Positions 43,748 to 52,986 of a DNA stretch of 64,000 nucleotides are shown one piece after another; position 1 is the first letter of the stretch; every line of letters starts with the position of its first letter. Source of the DNA: Leptospira harrisiae (GTDB lineage Bacteria; Spirochaetota; Leptospiria; Leptospirales; Leptospiraceae); the NCBI RefSeq assembly GCF_002811945.1, contig NZ_NPDX01000004.1:124001-188000 (forward strand), read 5' to 3'. The position numbers were made by a program, and so were the translations under genes. Under the pieces are notes generated by a model that saw only the letters and a list, made by a program, of their open reading frames with translations, was not told where the DNA came from and ran no database searches.

Positions 43748-45347
43748 ATGGCCCTGCAGTTACTGTTGGAGTATTGATAAAGTTTTCGTGTGGAGGAGGA
43801 GAAGACGTTTGCCATTCGAGTGTTTTTGCACCCCAAGGGTTGTCAGAAGCTTTTTCCCCTTTGAAAATTCCATGAATGATTGTGATAAGGCCCGCCAAAA
43901 ATCCGAGACCAATCAGCCAAGAACCTACAGTTGAGATTTGGTTGAGGTTTGTATATTCAGGTAGGTAATCAAAGTAACGTCTTGGCATTCCCATTGCTCC
44001 GAGGACAAATTGTGGGAAGAAGGTTACGTTGAATCCAGTAAAGATGAGAACCCAAGAAATACGTCCACCAAGATCAGAAGTCATCCTTCCAAACATTTTT
44101 GGAAACCAGTAAAAAATACCGCCCATGAGTGCCATAAGTGTTCCGCCCACCATTACGTAATGAAAGTGAGCAACTACGAAGTATGTATCATGGAAGTGAA
44201 CGTCCATACCAGTTGATGCAAGGAATACTCCTGTCAAACCACCGATAGTAAAGAGAAACATAAAACCAAGAGCGAAGAGCATTGGCGCTTCGAAGGTAAC
44301 AGTTCCGCGATACATTGTAGAGATCCAGTTGAAGAGTTTGATAGCGGTTGGAACCCCAACAAACATTGTGATGATGGAGAAGATGATACCAGCTAGAGTG
44401 GATTGACCAGAAACAAACATATGGTGTCCCCAAACAAGGAAGGAAACTGCCGCAATCGCTACTGATGAATAAGCAATCGCACGGTAACCGAAAATTGTTT
44501 TTTTGGAGAACGCAGTGATGAGTTCAGAAATCACACCCATCGCAGGAAGGATCATGATATAAACCGCAGGGTGAGAGTAGAACCAGAAGAAGTGTTGGAA
44601 TAACACTGGGTCTCCACCAAGATCTGGATCAAAAATCCCTACTCCAAGAGTTTTTTCTGCTCCGATGAGGAGAAGAGTGATCGCAAGGATTGGTGTTGCA
44701 AGGATTTGAATGATAGAAGTGGAATACAAAGCCCAAATCATCAGTGGGATTCGATCCATTGTCATTCCAGGAGCCCTTAGTTTATGAGTGGTTACGATGA
44801 AGTTTAGTCCTGTTAAGATGGAAGAAAAACCCATTGTAAATGCACCCAAAACAAGCAAAATCACTCCATTGGAAGTTTTTGCAGTCGAGTAAGGAGTATA
44901 AAATGTCCAACCTGTATCTACTTGGTTAAAGATCATGGAAGAAGCAGCAATGGCAGCTCCTGCAATGAAAATGTAGTAAGAGGCAAGGTTTAACCTTGGG
45001 AAAGCTACGTCTTTAGCACCCAATTGGATGGGTAGAACAAAGTTTCCAAGGAAAGCAGGAATTCCAGGAATGATTACCATAAATACCATGATGGCACCAT
45101 GGAAGGTCATAAACTTATTGTAAGTATCTGGTTCCAAAAGTGGCGTAGCGCCAAATTTTGCTAGATGCAAACGAATCCCTAAAGCAAAGAATCCACCGAT
45201 TAAGAAAAGGGTAGAAACTGTTGCAAAGTACATAAGACCAATGCGTTTGTGGTCCAGAGTGGTCATCCAAGACCAGATTCCGGATCCGTGGTTCAGATAA
45301 TTATGGTCTGTGTGACCATGTTCGGTTTTTGTATGTGCTGAACTCAT
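43734..45347 (-). CDS. ctaD: Cytochrome c oxidase subunit I
   Basis: The 537-residue subunit holds heme a and the heme a3-CuB centre. Visible motifs are FMTFHGAIMVFMV (heme a histidine), WFYSHPAVYIMILP (CuB and Tyr region), VWGHHMFVSG (CuB histidines) and HDTYFVVAHFHYVMVGG (heme a3 and a ligands). About twelve membrane helices are expected. This reduces O2 to water and pumps protons across the inner membrane. It is second among the oxidase subunit genes, 9 bases after subunit II. The sequence is close to aa3-type (A-family) oxidases. Confidence 0.96.
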   Translation of the reverse strand: MSSAHTKTEHGHTDHNYLNHGSGIWSWMTTLDHKRIGLMYFATVSTLFLIGGFFALGIRLHLAKFGATPLLEPDTYNKFMTFHGAIMVFMVIIPGIPAFLGNFVLPIQLGAKDVAFPRLNLASYYIFIAGAAIAASSMIFNQVDTGWTFYTPYSTAKTSNGVILLVLGAFTMGFSSILTGLNFIVTTHKLRAPGMTMDRIPLMIWALYSTSIIQILATPILAITLLLIGAEKTLGVGIFDPDLGGDPVLFQHFFWFYSHPAVYIMILPAMGVISELITAFSKKTIFGYRAIAYSSVAIAAVSFLVWGHHMFVSGQSTLAGIIFSIITMFVGVPTAIKLFNWISTMYRGTVTFEAPMLFALGFMFLFTIGGLTGVFLASTGMDVHFHDTYFVVAHFHYVMVGGTLMALMGGIFYWFPKMFGRMTSDLGGRISWVLIFTGFNVTFFPQFVLGAMGMPRRYFDYLPEYTNLNQISTVGSWLIGLGFLAGLITIIHGIFKGEKASDNPWGAKTLEWQTSSPPPHENFINTPTVTAGPYDFR

Positions 45348-45356
45348 CTCTCTTCC

Positions 45357-46319
45357 TTATTTAATGGATTTGATATATTCAATTAGGTTGGCAACGTCTT
45401 CGTCAGACAATTGGCCTTGGAAAGTTGGCATCACCGGTTGGTAAGTATCTACAACTTTAGCAGTAGAAACAAGAATGGATTCACGAAGATAATTCTCATC
45501 CGCTTTTGTTTTGCTACCATCTGTAAATTTACGCTCAGAACCAAAAAGTCCTTTCATTGTAGGTCCAACGACTCTAGATCCATCGACCGAGTGGCAGGCT
45601 GCACAAGCTTTCTGAGCAAAGAGTGTTTTTCCAAGATCCGCAGGAGTGTCCGCCCCTTTTTTCTCAGCATGATACCAAGCTGCGTATTCCTCAGAAGGAA
45701 TGGCTTTGATTTTGATCATCATACCAGAGTGTTTGGTTCCGCAGTACTCTGTACAAAAAACGATGTATTCGCCCGGTTGTTTTGGTTCGAACCAAAGTTG
45801 AGTGAGTTTTCCTGGAACCGCATCTTGTTTGGTGCGGAAAGCAGGAACATAGAAACTATGAATGACATCTTTAGAAGTGAGGATGAGTTTTGTGGCTTTT
45901 CCTGCGGGAACAATCATTGGATCATTTGCAGAGCTATAAAATTCTTTTCCGTTTGCGTAACGATATGTCCACGCCCACTGCTCAGCAGTGACATGAATTT
46001 CGGCAGCAATGTCCTCTGGTGGGGTTCTAAGTTTTTCGAAAATGACCATACCCCAGTAGAAAATCCCCATCATAATGATGAGAGGGATAAACGACCAAAG
46101 AAATTCTGCAAAATTATTGTGAGTAATGTATGCGGATTTCTGGTCTAAACTTGTACGTTTGAACTTGATGAGGAACCATGTCATTCCACCAATCAAGATG
46201 ACAAACGAAACAAGGCTTGCTATGATCAGAAACGCATAGAGAAGATCGACTTCTTTTGCGATTTCAGTTGCCTGGATAGGCATGAACGAGGTCGCTGGAA
46301 TGAGACTGCTCCAAGACAT
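45357..46319 (-). CDS. ctaC: Cytochrome c oxidase subunit II with fused cytochrome c domain (caa3 type)
   Basis: The 320-residue protein has two N-terminal helices and a cupredoxin domain. The CuA ligands are seen as DVIHSFYVPAF and CTEYCGTKHSGMM. A C-terminal cytochrome c domain (about 230-320) has CAACH and a later Met in YQPVMPTF. Fused heme c marks the caa3 type, in which electrons pass from the attached cytochrome to CuA. It directly follows the Sco gene with no gap. No cleavable signal is obvious; the first helix likely acts as the anchor. Confidence 0.95.
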   Translation of the reverse strand: MSWSSLIPATSFMPIQATEIAKEVDLLYAFLIIASLVSFVILIGGMTWFLIKFKRTSLDQKSAYITHNNFAEFLWSFIPLIIMMGIFYWGMVIFEKLRTPPEDIAAEIHVTAEQWAWTYRYANGKEFYSSANDPMIVPAGKATKLILTSKDVIHSFYVPAFRTKQDAVPGKLTQLWFEPKQPGEYIVFCTEYCGTKHSGMMIKIKAIPSEEYAAWYHAEKKGADTPADLGKTLFAQKACAACHSVDGSRVVGPTMKGLFGSERKFTDGSKTKADENYLRESILVSTAKVVDTYQPVMPTFQGQLSDEDVANLIEYIKSIK

Positions 46320-47153
46320 CTATGTGACTCCTTGACGGTTGTTATTTGTTATTTTTCGCCAGTTTATGTATAAAAACGCACCGAGAAGGAGTAAGGTGAC
46401 CGCCCCCCCGAATTGCATCATCCTGTATGCGTATATCGTATATTTATTTTTTCTCGGATCAAATTGAAAGCAAAATAAAGCAAACTTGTCTACAAAACTC
46501 CCAATCTTACCAGAAGATGCCTCAAGAAAGGCAAATTTCAAATCCCTAGGTTCCAATTGGATCCCTTGGAAAATGCGAGAAACCTTCCCTTCCGGAGTCA
46601 AAACATAAACCCCACTTGCGTGGATGAATTGTTTTGCTTCCGCGTCCCATGCATACCGAAAGTCCAATTGTTTGGTCAGAGCATCAATGGATTCTTGAGT
46701 TCCTGTGAGGAGATGAAGGCCAGATTCTGCACCTTCTCTACCATATTCCTTCAAATAAGCACCTTTTTTAGGAAAAGAAACAGATTCATTTTCCTTTGGA
46801 TCAATGGATACAGCAATGTATTGGTATTCTTTGCCAAGAGTCCAATCGAGGGCTTTTAATCCTTGGAACACACCGTTGAGGTGGATATTACAAAGAGTAG
46901 GACATTTGAAGTAAACGGGAGAAAGGAGGATTGGTTTTCCTTTGGAGAGAAAATCGGAAAACTTAACGGTTTTTCCAGATTCATCTCGGAACGGAATTTC
47001 GAGATTCAGAGACTTCCCTGTGACATCAGAAAATCCAATATTCTCAAGTTCTTTCGGGAGATTATTCTCCCGAGTCAAATTGGAATGCGGGTCATACGCA
47101 GACACGCCAGTCCCAAACAACAAAAAAAGAAAAAAGAAAAGTCGAATGTTCAC
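46320..47153 (-). CDS. SCO1/SenC-type copper chaperone for oxidase assembly
   Basis: The 277-residue protein has a signal or anchor (MNIRLFFFLFLLFGTGVSA), a thioredoxin-like domain and a C-terminal membrane helix (about 245-265). The copper site is present as KCPTLCNIH (CxxxC), with the distal His in QFIHASGVYVLTPEG. Sco delivers copper to the CuA centre of subunit II, whose gene directly follows. A C-terminal transmembrane helix is a variation on the usual N-terminally anchored Sco. It is second in the operon after the 50-residue peptide gene. Confidence 0.92.
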   Translation of the reverse strand: MNIRLFFFLFLLFGTGVSAYDPHSNLTRENNLPKELENIGFSDVTGKSLNLEIPFRDESGKTVKFSDFLSKGKPILLSPVYFKCPTLCNIHLNGVFQGLKALDWTLGKEYQYIAVSIDPKENESVSFPKKGAYLKEYGREGAESGLHLLTGTQESIDALTKQLDFRYAWDAEAKQFIHASGVYVLTPEGKVSRIFQGIQLEPRDLKFAFLEASSGKIGSFVDKFALFCFQFDPRKNKYTIYAYRMMQFGGAVTLLLLGAFLYINWRKITNNNRQGVT

Positions 47154-47171
47154 GAAGGTTTGGTTGTTACC

Positions 47172-47324
47172 CTATTTGGACTGAACGCTTTTGGATTCCA
47201 TTCCTGGGTTGTCCGGTGTACCCGGGTGAACAAAGGAAATATAAGCGAAGAAAAGAATGTTTAATACGAGTGTGACAAGGAAAGTCCAGTAGCCACCCTT
47301 ATTATAAAGGTCTGTGTTTTGCAT
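47172..47324 (-). CDS. 50-residue membrane peptide at the head of the oxidase operon
   Basis: The minus-strand reading begins MQNTDLYNKGGYWTF, has one hydrophobic helix (about 13-31, WTFLVTLVLNILFFAYISFV) and ends SKSVQSK. It starts 125 bases from ctaA and ends 18 bases before the Sco gene, in the same orientation as the oxidase genes. Small single-helix proteins are common in cytochrome oxidase operons as accessory subunits or assembly factors. It has no obvious heme or copper ligands. The reading frame is short, but its position and composition support a real gene. Confidence 0.7.
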   Translation of the reverse strand: MQNTDLYNKGGYWTFLVTLVLNILFFAYISFVHPGTPDNPGMESKSVQSK

Positions 47325-47448
47325 AATTTTACCTGATATAGTCTATACGAAAAACTGCTCTTTTTATCCAACAATTTTTAAAAGATGCAAGATTAATTTT
47401 ATTTTCCCCAAACTCAGATCACAAAACCTGGAGGAAACAGATAGACGT

Positions 47449-48330
47449 ATGACACTCAAACGTTTTTACACCATCCTTTCCGCAATGATCCTTATCAATC
47501 TCCTCTACGGACCACTCGTAAGAGCTACAGATTCAGGACTCGCATGCCCTGATTGGCCATTGTGCCATGGAAAATTTGTTCCAGAATTTACATTTCAGAT
47601 TTTTATGGAAGTGGGCCATCGATACTATTCTGGGATTTTAGGGATTCTTGTAGGGATTGGTTTTGTCTGGGTAATACAAAACCAAAACACTCGCAAACAA
47701 ATGGGGATCCCAGCCACACTATCACTTATCTTTCTTGTTTCACAAGTCATCCTTGGTGGACTCACTGTTACCAAACTACTCCACCCAACAACAGTTAACC
47801 TACATTTGCTCAATGCCGTATTGCTTTTAGCATCCTGTTTAACGGTACGTTTACTCATCTCAGAAGATTCTGATTCTAAATTCCAATGGAATCAGCCTGG
47901 TAAATATTTTTTTCTTTTCGTGCTCATTGTAGTTTTGTATCAACTTTTCCTCGGCGGAAAAGTGAGTTCTCACTATGCGGGTCTTGTTTGTTCAGACTTC
48001 CCGACTTGTAATGGTGAATGGTTTCCTCAAATGGTTGGGCCAATACGAATCCAAATGGAACATCGATTGTTTGGTTATTTAGCAGCATTGTCAGTTTTAT
48101 CATTGTCTGCTTATGGTATTCTCTACCTAAAAAATAACTTGGTCAAAACATCTTTGAAAATTGCAGCTTATTTGATATCTTTTCAAATTTTTCTTGGTGC
48201 AATGAACGTTTTGTACCAACTCCCCAAACTAATCACAGGTTTACACACGTTAAATGGCGTTCTAGTGTTTATGTTTTGTTTTCTTGCGGCTTTTTATCAT
48301 TTTAGGTCTCCAGGAAAAGAGGTCCAATAA
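47449..48330 (+). CDS. ctaA: Heme A synthase (COX15/CtaA)
   Basis: CtaA oxidises heme O to heme A for subunit I. From ATG 47449 the protein has 293 residues and about eight membrane helices. Two repeated halves carry Cys pairs ([18 protein letters not shown]) and heme histidines ([19 protein letters not shown]). An upstream in-frame start would add 45 non-membrane residues that do not look like the family. The GGAGGA site 13 bases before ATG 47449 supports the shorter start. It overlaps ctaB by one base (TAATG) and faces the oxidase operon, which needs its product. Confidence 0.93.
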   Translation: MTLKRFYTILSAMILINLLYGPLVRATDSGLACPDWPLCHGKFVPEFTFQIFMEVGHRYYSGILGILVGIGFVWVIQNQNTRKQMGIPATLSLIFLVSQVILGGLTVTKLLHPTTVNLHLLNAVLLLASCLTVRLLISEDSDSKFQWNQPGKYFFLFVLIVVLYQLFLGGKVSSHYAGLVCSDFPTCNGEWFPQMVGPIRIQMEHRLFGYLAALSVLSLSAYGILYLKNNLVKTSLKIAAYLISFQIFLGAMNVLYQLPKLITGLHTLNGVLVFMFCFLAAFYHFRSPGKEVQ

Positions 48331-49184
48331 TGTTCCGATTGTGGAACCAACTGACAAAACCTAGGGTCACTGTACTTGTACTGGCAACTGTTCTTCCTGG
48401 AATGTATCTAGGCACAACAGGATATCCATCTCTATTCGAAATTTCTATTACCCTTTTTGGAACCTATTTAATGAGTTCTGCGTCTTTTATTCTCAACCAA
48501 TACATAGAAAGAGAAAGAGATGCAGTAATGTATCGTACGAAACAAAGGCCAATCCCTGCAGGCGAAATCTCGCCGGGATTCGCGCTTTTCCTCGGCATAG
48601 CAGTTGCAGTCATTGCTTTTGTCATTTTAACCCACTTTGTCAACCTTCTAACAGCAGTTTGTGCCCTCTCTGCATTATTGTTGTATGTGTTCTTATATAC
48701 GATCTGGCTTAAACCAAGGACAGAGCAAAACATTGTCATTGGTGGGATTTCTGGATGTATCGGTCCACTGATTGGATATGCTGCTATGGCAAATGCACTT
48801 CCCATCCAAGCATGGGTTTTGTTTCTGATGATTTTTCTCTGGACACCTGCACATTTTTGGGCACTCGCCATCTTCCTAAAAGATGATTATGAATTTGCGG
48901 GAATTCCAATGATGCCTGTTGTTTCTGGAATCCAAAAAACAGTGAACCAAATTTTTCTTTATGCAATTGCATACTCTTTGTCTGTCATTGGGTTTTATTT
49001 TGCAGATCAAAGGATGGGCTTTTTATTTTTAAGTGCAGCAATCTTCCTAACAATTTTGATTTTAGTCTTTGCATATCGTTTAAAACTTTCGAAAGATAAA
49101 ATTCTCGCAAAACGATTTTTCTTTTTTAGTATCTTTCATTTATTTTTGGTAAGTTTGGCAGTCGTTATCGATTCTAAAATCTAG
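48330..49184 (+). CDS. ctaB: Protoheme IX farnesyltransferase (heme O synthase)
   Basis: The 284-residue UbiA-family prenyltransferase has about eight to nine helices. The Asp-rich prenyl-diphosphate motif region is [19 protein letters not shown], with a second at [14 protein letters not shown]. It attaches farnesyl to heme b to make heme O, the precursor used by CtaA. The start overlaps the ctaA stop (TAATG). The TPM-domain gene follows after 9 bases, so a longer transcript is possible. Confidence 0.94.
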   Translation: MFRLWNQLTKPRVTVLVLATVLPGMYLGTTGYPSLFEISITLFGTYLMSSASFILNQYIERERDAVMYRTKQRPIPAGEISPGFALFLGIAVAVIAFVILTHFVNLLTAVCALSALLLYVFLYTIWLKPRTEQNIVIGGISGCIGPLIGYAAMANALPIQAWVLFLMIFLWTPAHFWALAIFLKDDYEFAGIPMMPVVSGIQKTVNQIFLYAIAYSLSVIGFYFADQRMGFLFLSAAIFLTILILVFAYRLKLSKDKILAKRFFFFSIFHLFLVSLAVVIDSKI

Positions 49185-49193
49185 GTTTTTTGA

Positions 49194-49895
49194 TTGATTT
49201 GGGCAGGAATTCCTGTTTTTCTTCTGCCCATGGGTATCCTTACACGTTATTTCAATCAATCCGATTTGGAAGAAATCAAAAGAGCCGTCGGCGAAGCTGA
49301 ATCCAAAACCTCAGCAGAAATTGTTCCTTTTTTTGCTGAATCATCTCACCACTACAAAGAATGGGCATGGCTAGGTGCCTTCCTTATGGGAGGAGTCACT
49401 GGGGTTAGTTTTTATACGATTCAAAATCTGTATGGACTAGTTTGGGACGGAGAATCTCTTTTTGCAGTTCTTTCCGTTTGGATCGGAGCCATATTTGGTT
49501 TATCCATTACTGCGATTTTCCCAAAATTAAGAATCAATTTAGTTTCAACGAGCGCAAAACAATACTTTGTCGATCTGAGAGCCAAAGAAGCTTTTTTAGA
49601 TGAAGAGGTTTTTAGAACTAAAGACAGAACTGGAATTTTAATTTATATTTCATTGTATGAACACTTTGTCCGAGTATTACCAGATAAAGAGATCGCAAGA
49701 GTTGTTCCTAAATCAGAATGGAACGAAGCCGTAAGACTCATTGTTGAAGGTATGAAATCAAATCAGAAAAAAGAAGGAATAGTTTCTAGTATTCTTTTTT
49801 GTGGAGAGTTACTCAAAAAGTATAACATCCAAAGGGAAAAGGATGATAAAAATGAAATCTCAAATGAAATTCGAGATGGTGGGAAATTGATGTGA
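49194..49895 (+). CDS. TPM-domain membrane protein
   Basis: The product has 233 residues from TTG 49194, or 221 from ATG at 49230 (MGILTRYFNQSD), which gives a more normal start. The N-terminal region resembles a TPM domain (SDLEEIKRAVGEAESKTSAEIV). Two membrane helices follow (about 60-75 and 90-108) and a charged C-terminus. TPM-domain proteins are linked to photosystem repair in plants, but in bacteria the role is unknown. The stop overlaps the next TPM gene as TGATG. Both follow ctaA-ctaB, but no oxidase role is shown. Confidence 0.72.
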   Translation: MIWAGIPVFLLPMGILTRYFNQSDLEEIKRAVGEAESKTSAEIVPFFAESSHHYKEWAWLGAFLMGGVTGVSFYTIQNLYGLVWDGESLFAVLSVWIGAIFGLSITAIFPKLRINLVSTSAKQYFVDLRAKEAFLDEEVFRTKDRTGILIYISLYEHFVRVLPDKEIARVVPKSEWNEAVRLIVEGMKSNQKKEGIVSSILFCGELLKKYNIQREKDDKNEISNEIRDGGKLM

Positions 49896-50821
49896 TGGAT
49901 CTCAGTAAAAAACCAAATCATTTAAAACTAAATTCAATTTTTGATTTAGGAAAATTATCACTATTTGTTTTTCTTTTATCTTCGATCTTTACGGAAGTCC
50001 ATTCCTACCCAGTTCCTAAACTAGAAAGAAGGGTAATGGACCACGCTGGAATTTTATCAGAAGCTACAATCACCAAAATTGAAGCCGATCTTAAACAATT
50101 TGAAGCAGAAACTTCCAATCAAATAGCAGTCTATACAACTCCAAGCTTACAAGATGAACCAATTGAAGAAGTTGCCATTCAAATTTTTGATGAATGGGAT
50201 TTAGGACAAAAATCCAAAAACAACGGAATTTTATTACTCATAGCACCTAACGAAAGAAAAATGAGGATTGAAGTAGGTCGTGGGCTCGAAGGTGCCTTAA
50301 CTGACATACAAGCAAAAAAAATCATTCGTAACGAACTAAAACCTCGTTTCCAATCGAAGGATATGGATGGTGGTGTTACAGCCGGAGTAAATGCAATTAT
50401 GGCTTCGATCCGCGGTGAATATGCACCTTCAGAAAGTGACGTCAATACAACTGGTTCTAATGAATTTTCTGATGTGGCATCTTCTGGATTTGTAGGTGGC
50501 ATTTTTACATTTATTTCAATGTTTATTCCCGCTTTTGGCGGTTTGGTATTTACCATTGTTGGAATACTTGTCCTCTATCCCCTGTTAGTTTTTATTTTTG
50601 GCGGAACCTTTGCCTTATTCGTTGCGATTTTTCTTTTTATCGTCGTGATGATTTTAAAATCGGTTCTTGGACTTGGAAAAGGTGGTGGTGGATCAAGTGG
50701 CGGTTTTTTTAGCGGCGGAGGTTGGTCGAGCGGAGGTGATTCCTGGTCCTCTGGTGGGTCTGACAGTTGGTCAGGTGGTGGTGGGGACTCTGCTGGGGGT
50801 GGAGCATCCGGAGACTGGTAA
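49895..50821 (+). CDS. TPM-domain protein with Gly/Ser/Trp-rich tail (YgcG-like)
   Basis: The protein is 308 residues from ATG 49895 (GTG 49892 is one codon earlier). It has a signal or anchor (LSLFVFLLSSIFTEVHS). The TPM domain (about 38-165) contains RRVMDHAGILSEATITKIEA and LIAPNERKMRIEVGRGLEGAL. Two or three membrane helices follow (about 185-255). The tail (about 265-309) is of Gly/Ser/Trp repeats (GGGWSSGGDSWSSGG). This is the classical YgcG/DUF477 layout. It is likely anchored in the inner membrane with the TPM domain outside. Function is unknown. Confidence 0.85.
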   Translation: MDLSKKPNHLKLNSIFDLGKLSLFVFLLSSIFTEVHSYPVPKLERRVMDHAGILSEATITKIEADLKQFEAETSNQIAVYTTPSLQDEPIEEVAIQIFDEWDLGQKSKNNGILLLIAPNERKMRIEVGRGLEGALTDIQAKKIIRNELKPRFQSKDMDGGVTAGVNAIMASIRGEYAPSESDVNTTGSNEFSDVASSGFVGGIFTFISMFIPAFGGLVFTIVGILVLYPLLVFIFGGTFALFVAIFLFIVVMILKSVLGLGKGGGGSSGGFFSGGGWSSGGDSWSSGGSDSWSGGGGDSAGGGASGDW

Positions 50822-50885
50822 TCAATCTGGTTTAAAAAACAGAATTGATACCGAATTATAAAAAGGTCACCAACAGAGGTTTTCG

Positions 50886-52964
50886 TTAGGTGATCTCGAT
50901 CAAAATCAGAGTTGCGTCATCCTTCCATTGAGATTTGTTCATTTTTTGGAATAACAAATTCTGAATGGTAGGAACCACTTCGGAAAAGGGCAGGGTGTTA
51001 GTGTTTTGAATGACTTCCAATAAATCTTCTAAGGCTTGTGCGCCATCCGATTCATTTAACTCTTCGAACAATCCGTCAGTAAATAAAAAGATTCTATCCC
51101 CCGATTCTACTTTGGATTCAAAAATTCCATACCTGTAGTGTTCCAAAATTCCGATGATCGGTCCCGTATTTTCCAGGATCGCCAGAGAACCATTTTTTTT
51201 CAGATGGAATTGATTTTGTACCCCACCTCCCGCATAACGAAGGATCCCTTGGTGAAAATCAAAATCCATAGATAAAGCGGGAAAATAAATTTGTAAGTCT
51301 GCGTTTTTATCGTAAAAATGTTGGTTCATATAGAACAACAAATCATTGGGTCGCATAGCCACAGCAGATACTCTTTCAAATTCTGATTGGATCATCATTG
51401 AATAAAGTGCCGCTTGTAATCCATGTCCTGTTGCATCACCTAAAAAGAATCTGTAATAAAAATCTTGAATCCTTTTTACAAAGAAGATATCACCACCAAC
51501 CTCAGCAATTGGTTTGTATAAAATATCAACCTTCAGATAAGGAGCCACATCGGGAAGTTTGGTGACACTTTGAATGATGGACTTAGCAAGTCTCATGTCT
51601 TTTCCAATTTGGTCCAACTTCCCTTGAAGTTCTTCGGTTTTATCTTTAACACGAGTTTCCAATCTTTCATTTAATTCTGTGAGTTGATTTTGAACACGTT
51701 GTAAGGTTTGGTTTTTTTCCGAAAGCTCAACTGCTAAATTCTCTGCTTCAACAAATCCTTTGGAAAAATTTCTAGCAATATAGACTGACTGCACAAAGAA
51801 CATAGTAAAAATTCCAAAATGAATTGTGAGTGGTCCATATATGATCAGATTATTTACCAAAATATCATTAACGAAACTCGCAATAAAGATTGCAAAACTC
51901 AGAAAAAAGATCTTAGAGCCTGGCAAAGAATCACGAATGGCTCGAGATATGACAAAAAAAGTATAAGCGGCACCTAACAGAGTAAAAACTTGGAATGGAA
52001 CCATCAAATAGGTGTAAAAAGATGATCTCGTTACTAAAACGATAAAACAAAATGCAAAACCTAAATACTTAAGAAATTCATATACTCTTCTTGAAAAATA
52101 GGATTTGAAGAGTAAATAAACATATCGAGAAAAAATTGGTGTGATCAAAAAGAAACTCAAATAACTTAACTTTAAATGAATTTCCCAAGATAAGTTTGGA
52201 TACAACTGAATGATGTATTTATTACCTGTAATAAATACTCGTAAGGCGACTAAAATACAAGTAAGGGCAAACCAATAAGTAAATGGATCTTTTTTCCTGT
52301 TCCAATACAAAAACAAATGATAAATTCCCATAAACAAAATACTTCCAACCAGAAGCATATCGCGTAGAATCTCAAATTCATATTTGTTATGAATATCAGA
52401 TGTCCTCCCCAATATAATAGCTTGGGCAGGACCACCTTTTCTATGATGATAATTAGAAATTTGTAAAACGATGGAAGTTTGGTTTTCTTTTGGGAAAAAA
52501 TCAACGATACGTGGGCGGTATTCTGGTTTCCCTGTTTGGTAAGAATTGGAAACAACCCCATTGGATGAAATCTTTACACCATCGATGAACAGATTATAGG
52601 CGGTCTCCATCTCAGGGACTTTTAACGAAAGTGGGACTCCTTGAAGACCATGTTTAACCTTGAGGCTAAAGGTGGCATACCCATCTCCAGCTAAAAATCC
52701 TCGGTTTAAAAATGAATCAGACCAAATCCCAGGGATTTGAAAAAAATGTGGTTCTCTAGTTGTATTTAAAGTTTCGAATTCAGAGGGCGAAATGAGTAGA
52801 CCCGGATAATATTCCCATTCACCTTTTAGTTCTAAGGTTTTTGTCTGCACACTTAGATATGACTCTGCCGACAGAATCCCTCTATCGGCTGTGGGAGGTG
52901 CCTCGTTCGTAAGACACGAACAAAACACCAAACACCAAATGATTCCGAACCATCGGAAACTCAT
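50886..52964 (-). CDS. 7TM-DISM-like SpoIIE/PP2C phosphatase, probable lipoprotein
   Basis: From ATG 52964 the product has 692 residues. The reading frame extends to 53036, but the shorter start gives a signal peptide with a lipobox-like FCSC and avoids overlap with the upstream gene. A periplasmic 7TMR-DISM-like sensor domain (about 40-185) has LKGEWEYYPG and a jelly-roll style. About seven helices (about 200-400), a coiled coil and a SpoIIE PP2C domain follow (GGDIFFVKR, FLGDATGHGL, FTDGLFEEL, DDATLILI). All four metal motifs are intact. It is the last gene of a run that also holds a STAS protein and a citrate synthase homologue. Confidence 0.87.
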   Translation of the reverse strand: MSFRWFGIIWCLVFCSCLTNEAPPTADRGILSAESYLSVQTKTLELKGEWEYYPGLLISPSEFETLNTTREPHFFQIPGIWSDSFLNRGFLAGDGYATFSLKVKHGLQGVPLSLKVPEMETAYNLFIDGVKISSNGVVSNSYQTGKPEYRPRIVDFFPKENQTSIVLQISNYHHRKGGPAQAIILGRTSDIHNKYEFEILRDMLLVGSILFMGIYHLFLYWNRKKDPFTYWFALTCILVALRVFITGNKYIIQLYPNLSWEIHLKLSYLSFFLITPIFSRYVYLLFKSYFSRRVYEFLKYLGFAFCFIVLVTRSSFYTYLMVPFQVFTLLGAAYTFFVISRAIRDSLPGSKIFFLSFAIFIASFVNDILVNNLIIYGPLTIHFGIFTMFFVQSVYIARNFSKGFVEAENLAVELSEKNQTLQRVQNQLTELNERLETRVKDKTEELQGKLDQIGKDMRLAKSIIQSVTKLPDVAPYLKVDILYKPIAEVGGDIFFVKRIQDFYYRFFLGDATGHGLQAALYSMMIQSEFERVSAVAMRPNDLLFYMNQHFYDKNADLQIYFPALSMDFDFHQGILRYAGGGVQNQFHLKKNGSLAILENTGPIIGILEHYRYGIFESKVESGDRIFLFTDGLFEELNESDGAQALEDLLEVIQNTNTLPFSEVVPTIQNLLFQKMNKSQWKDDATLILIEIT

Positions 52965-52986
52965 GAACAAATGATGCGAATCAGAC

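Noticed and set aside
47314..47448. Extended N-terminus of heme A synthase (45 extra residues)
   Set aside because: The extension does not look like the family, the GGAGGA site lies before ATG 47449, and the region overlaps the divergent small-peptide gene.
50680..50815. GGT/AGC-rich repeats as a DNA repeat or recombination site
   Set aside because: They simply encode the Gly/Ser/Trp-rich tail of the YgcG-like protein.
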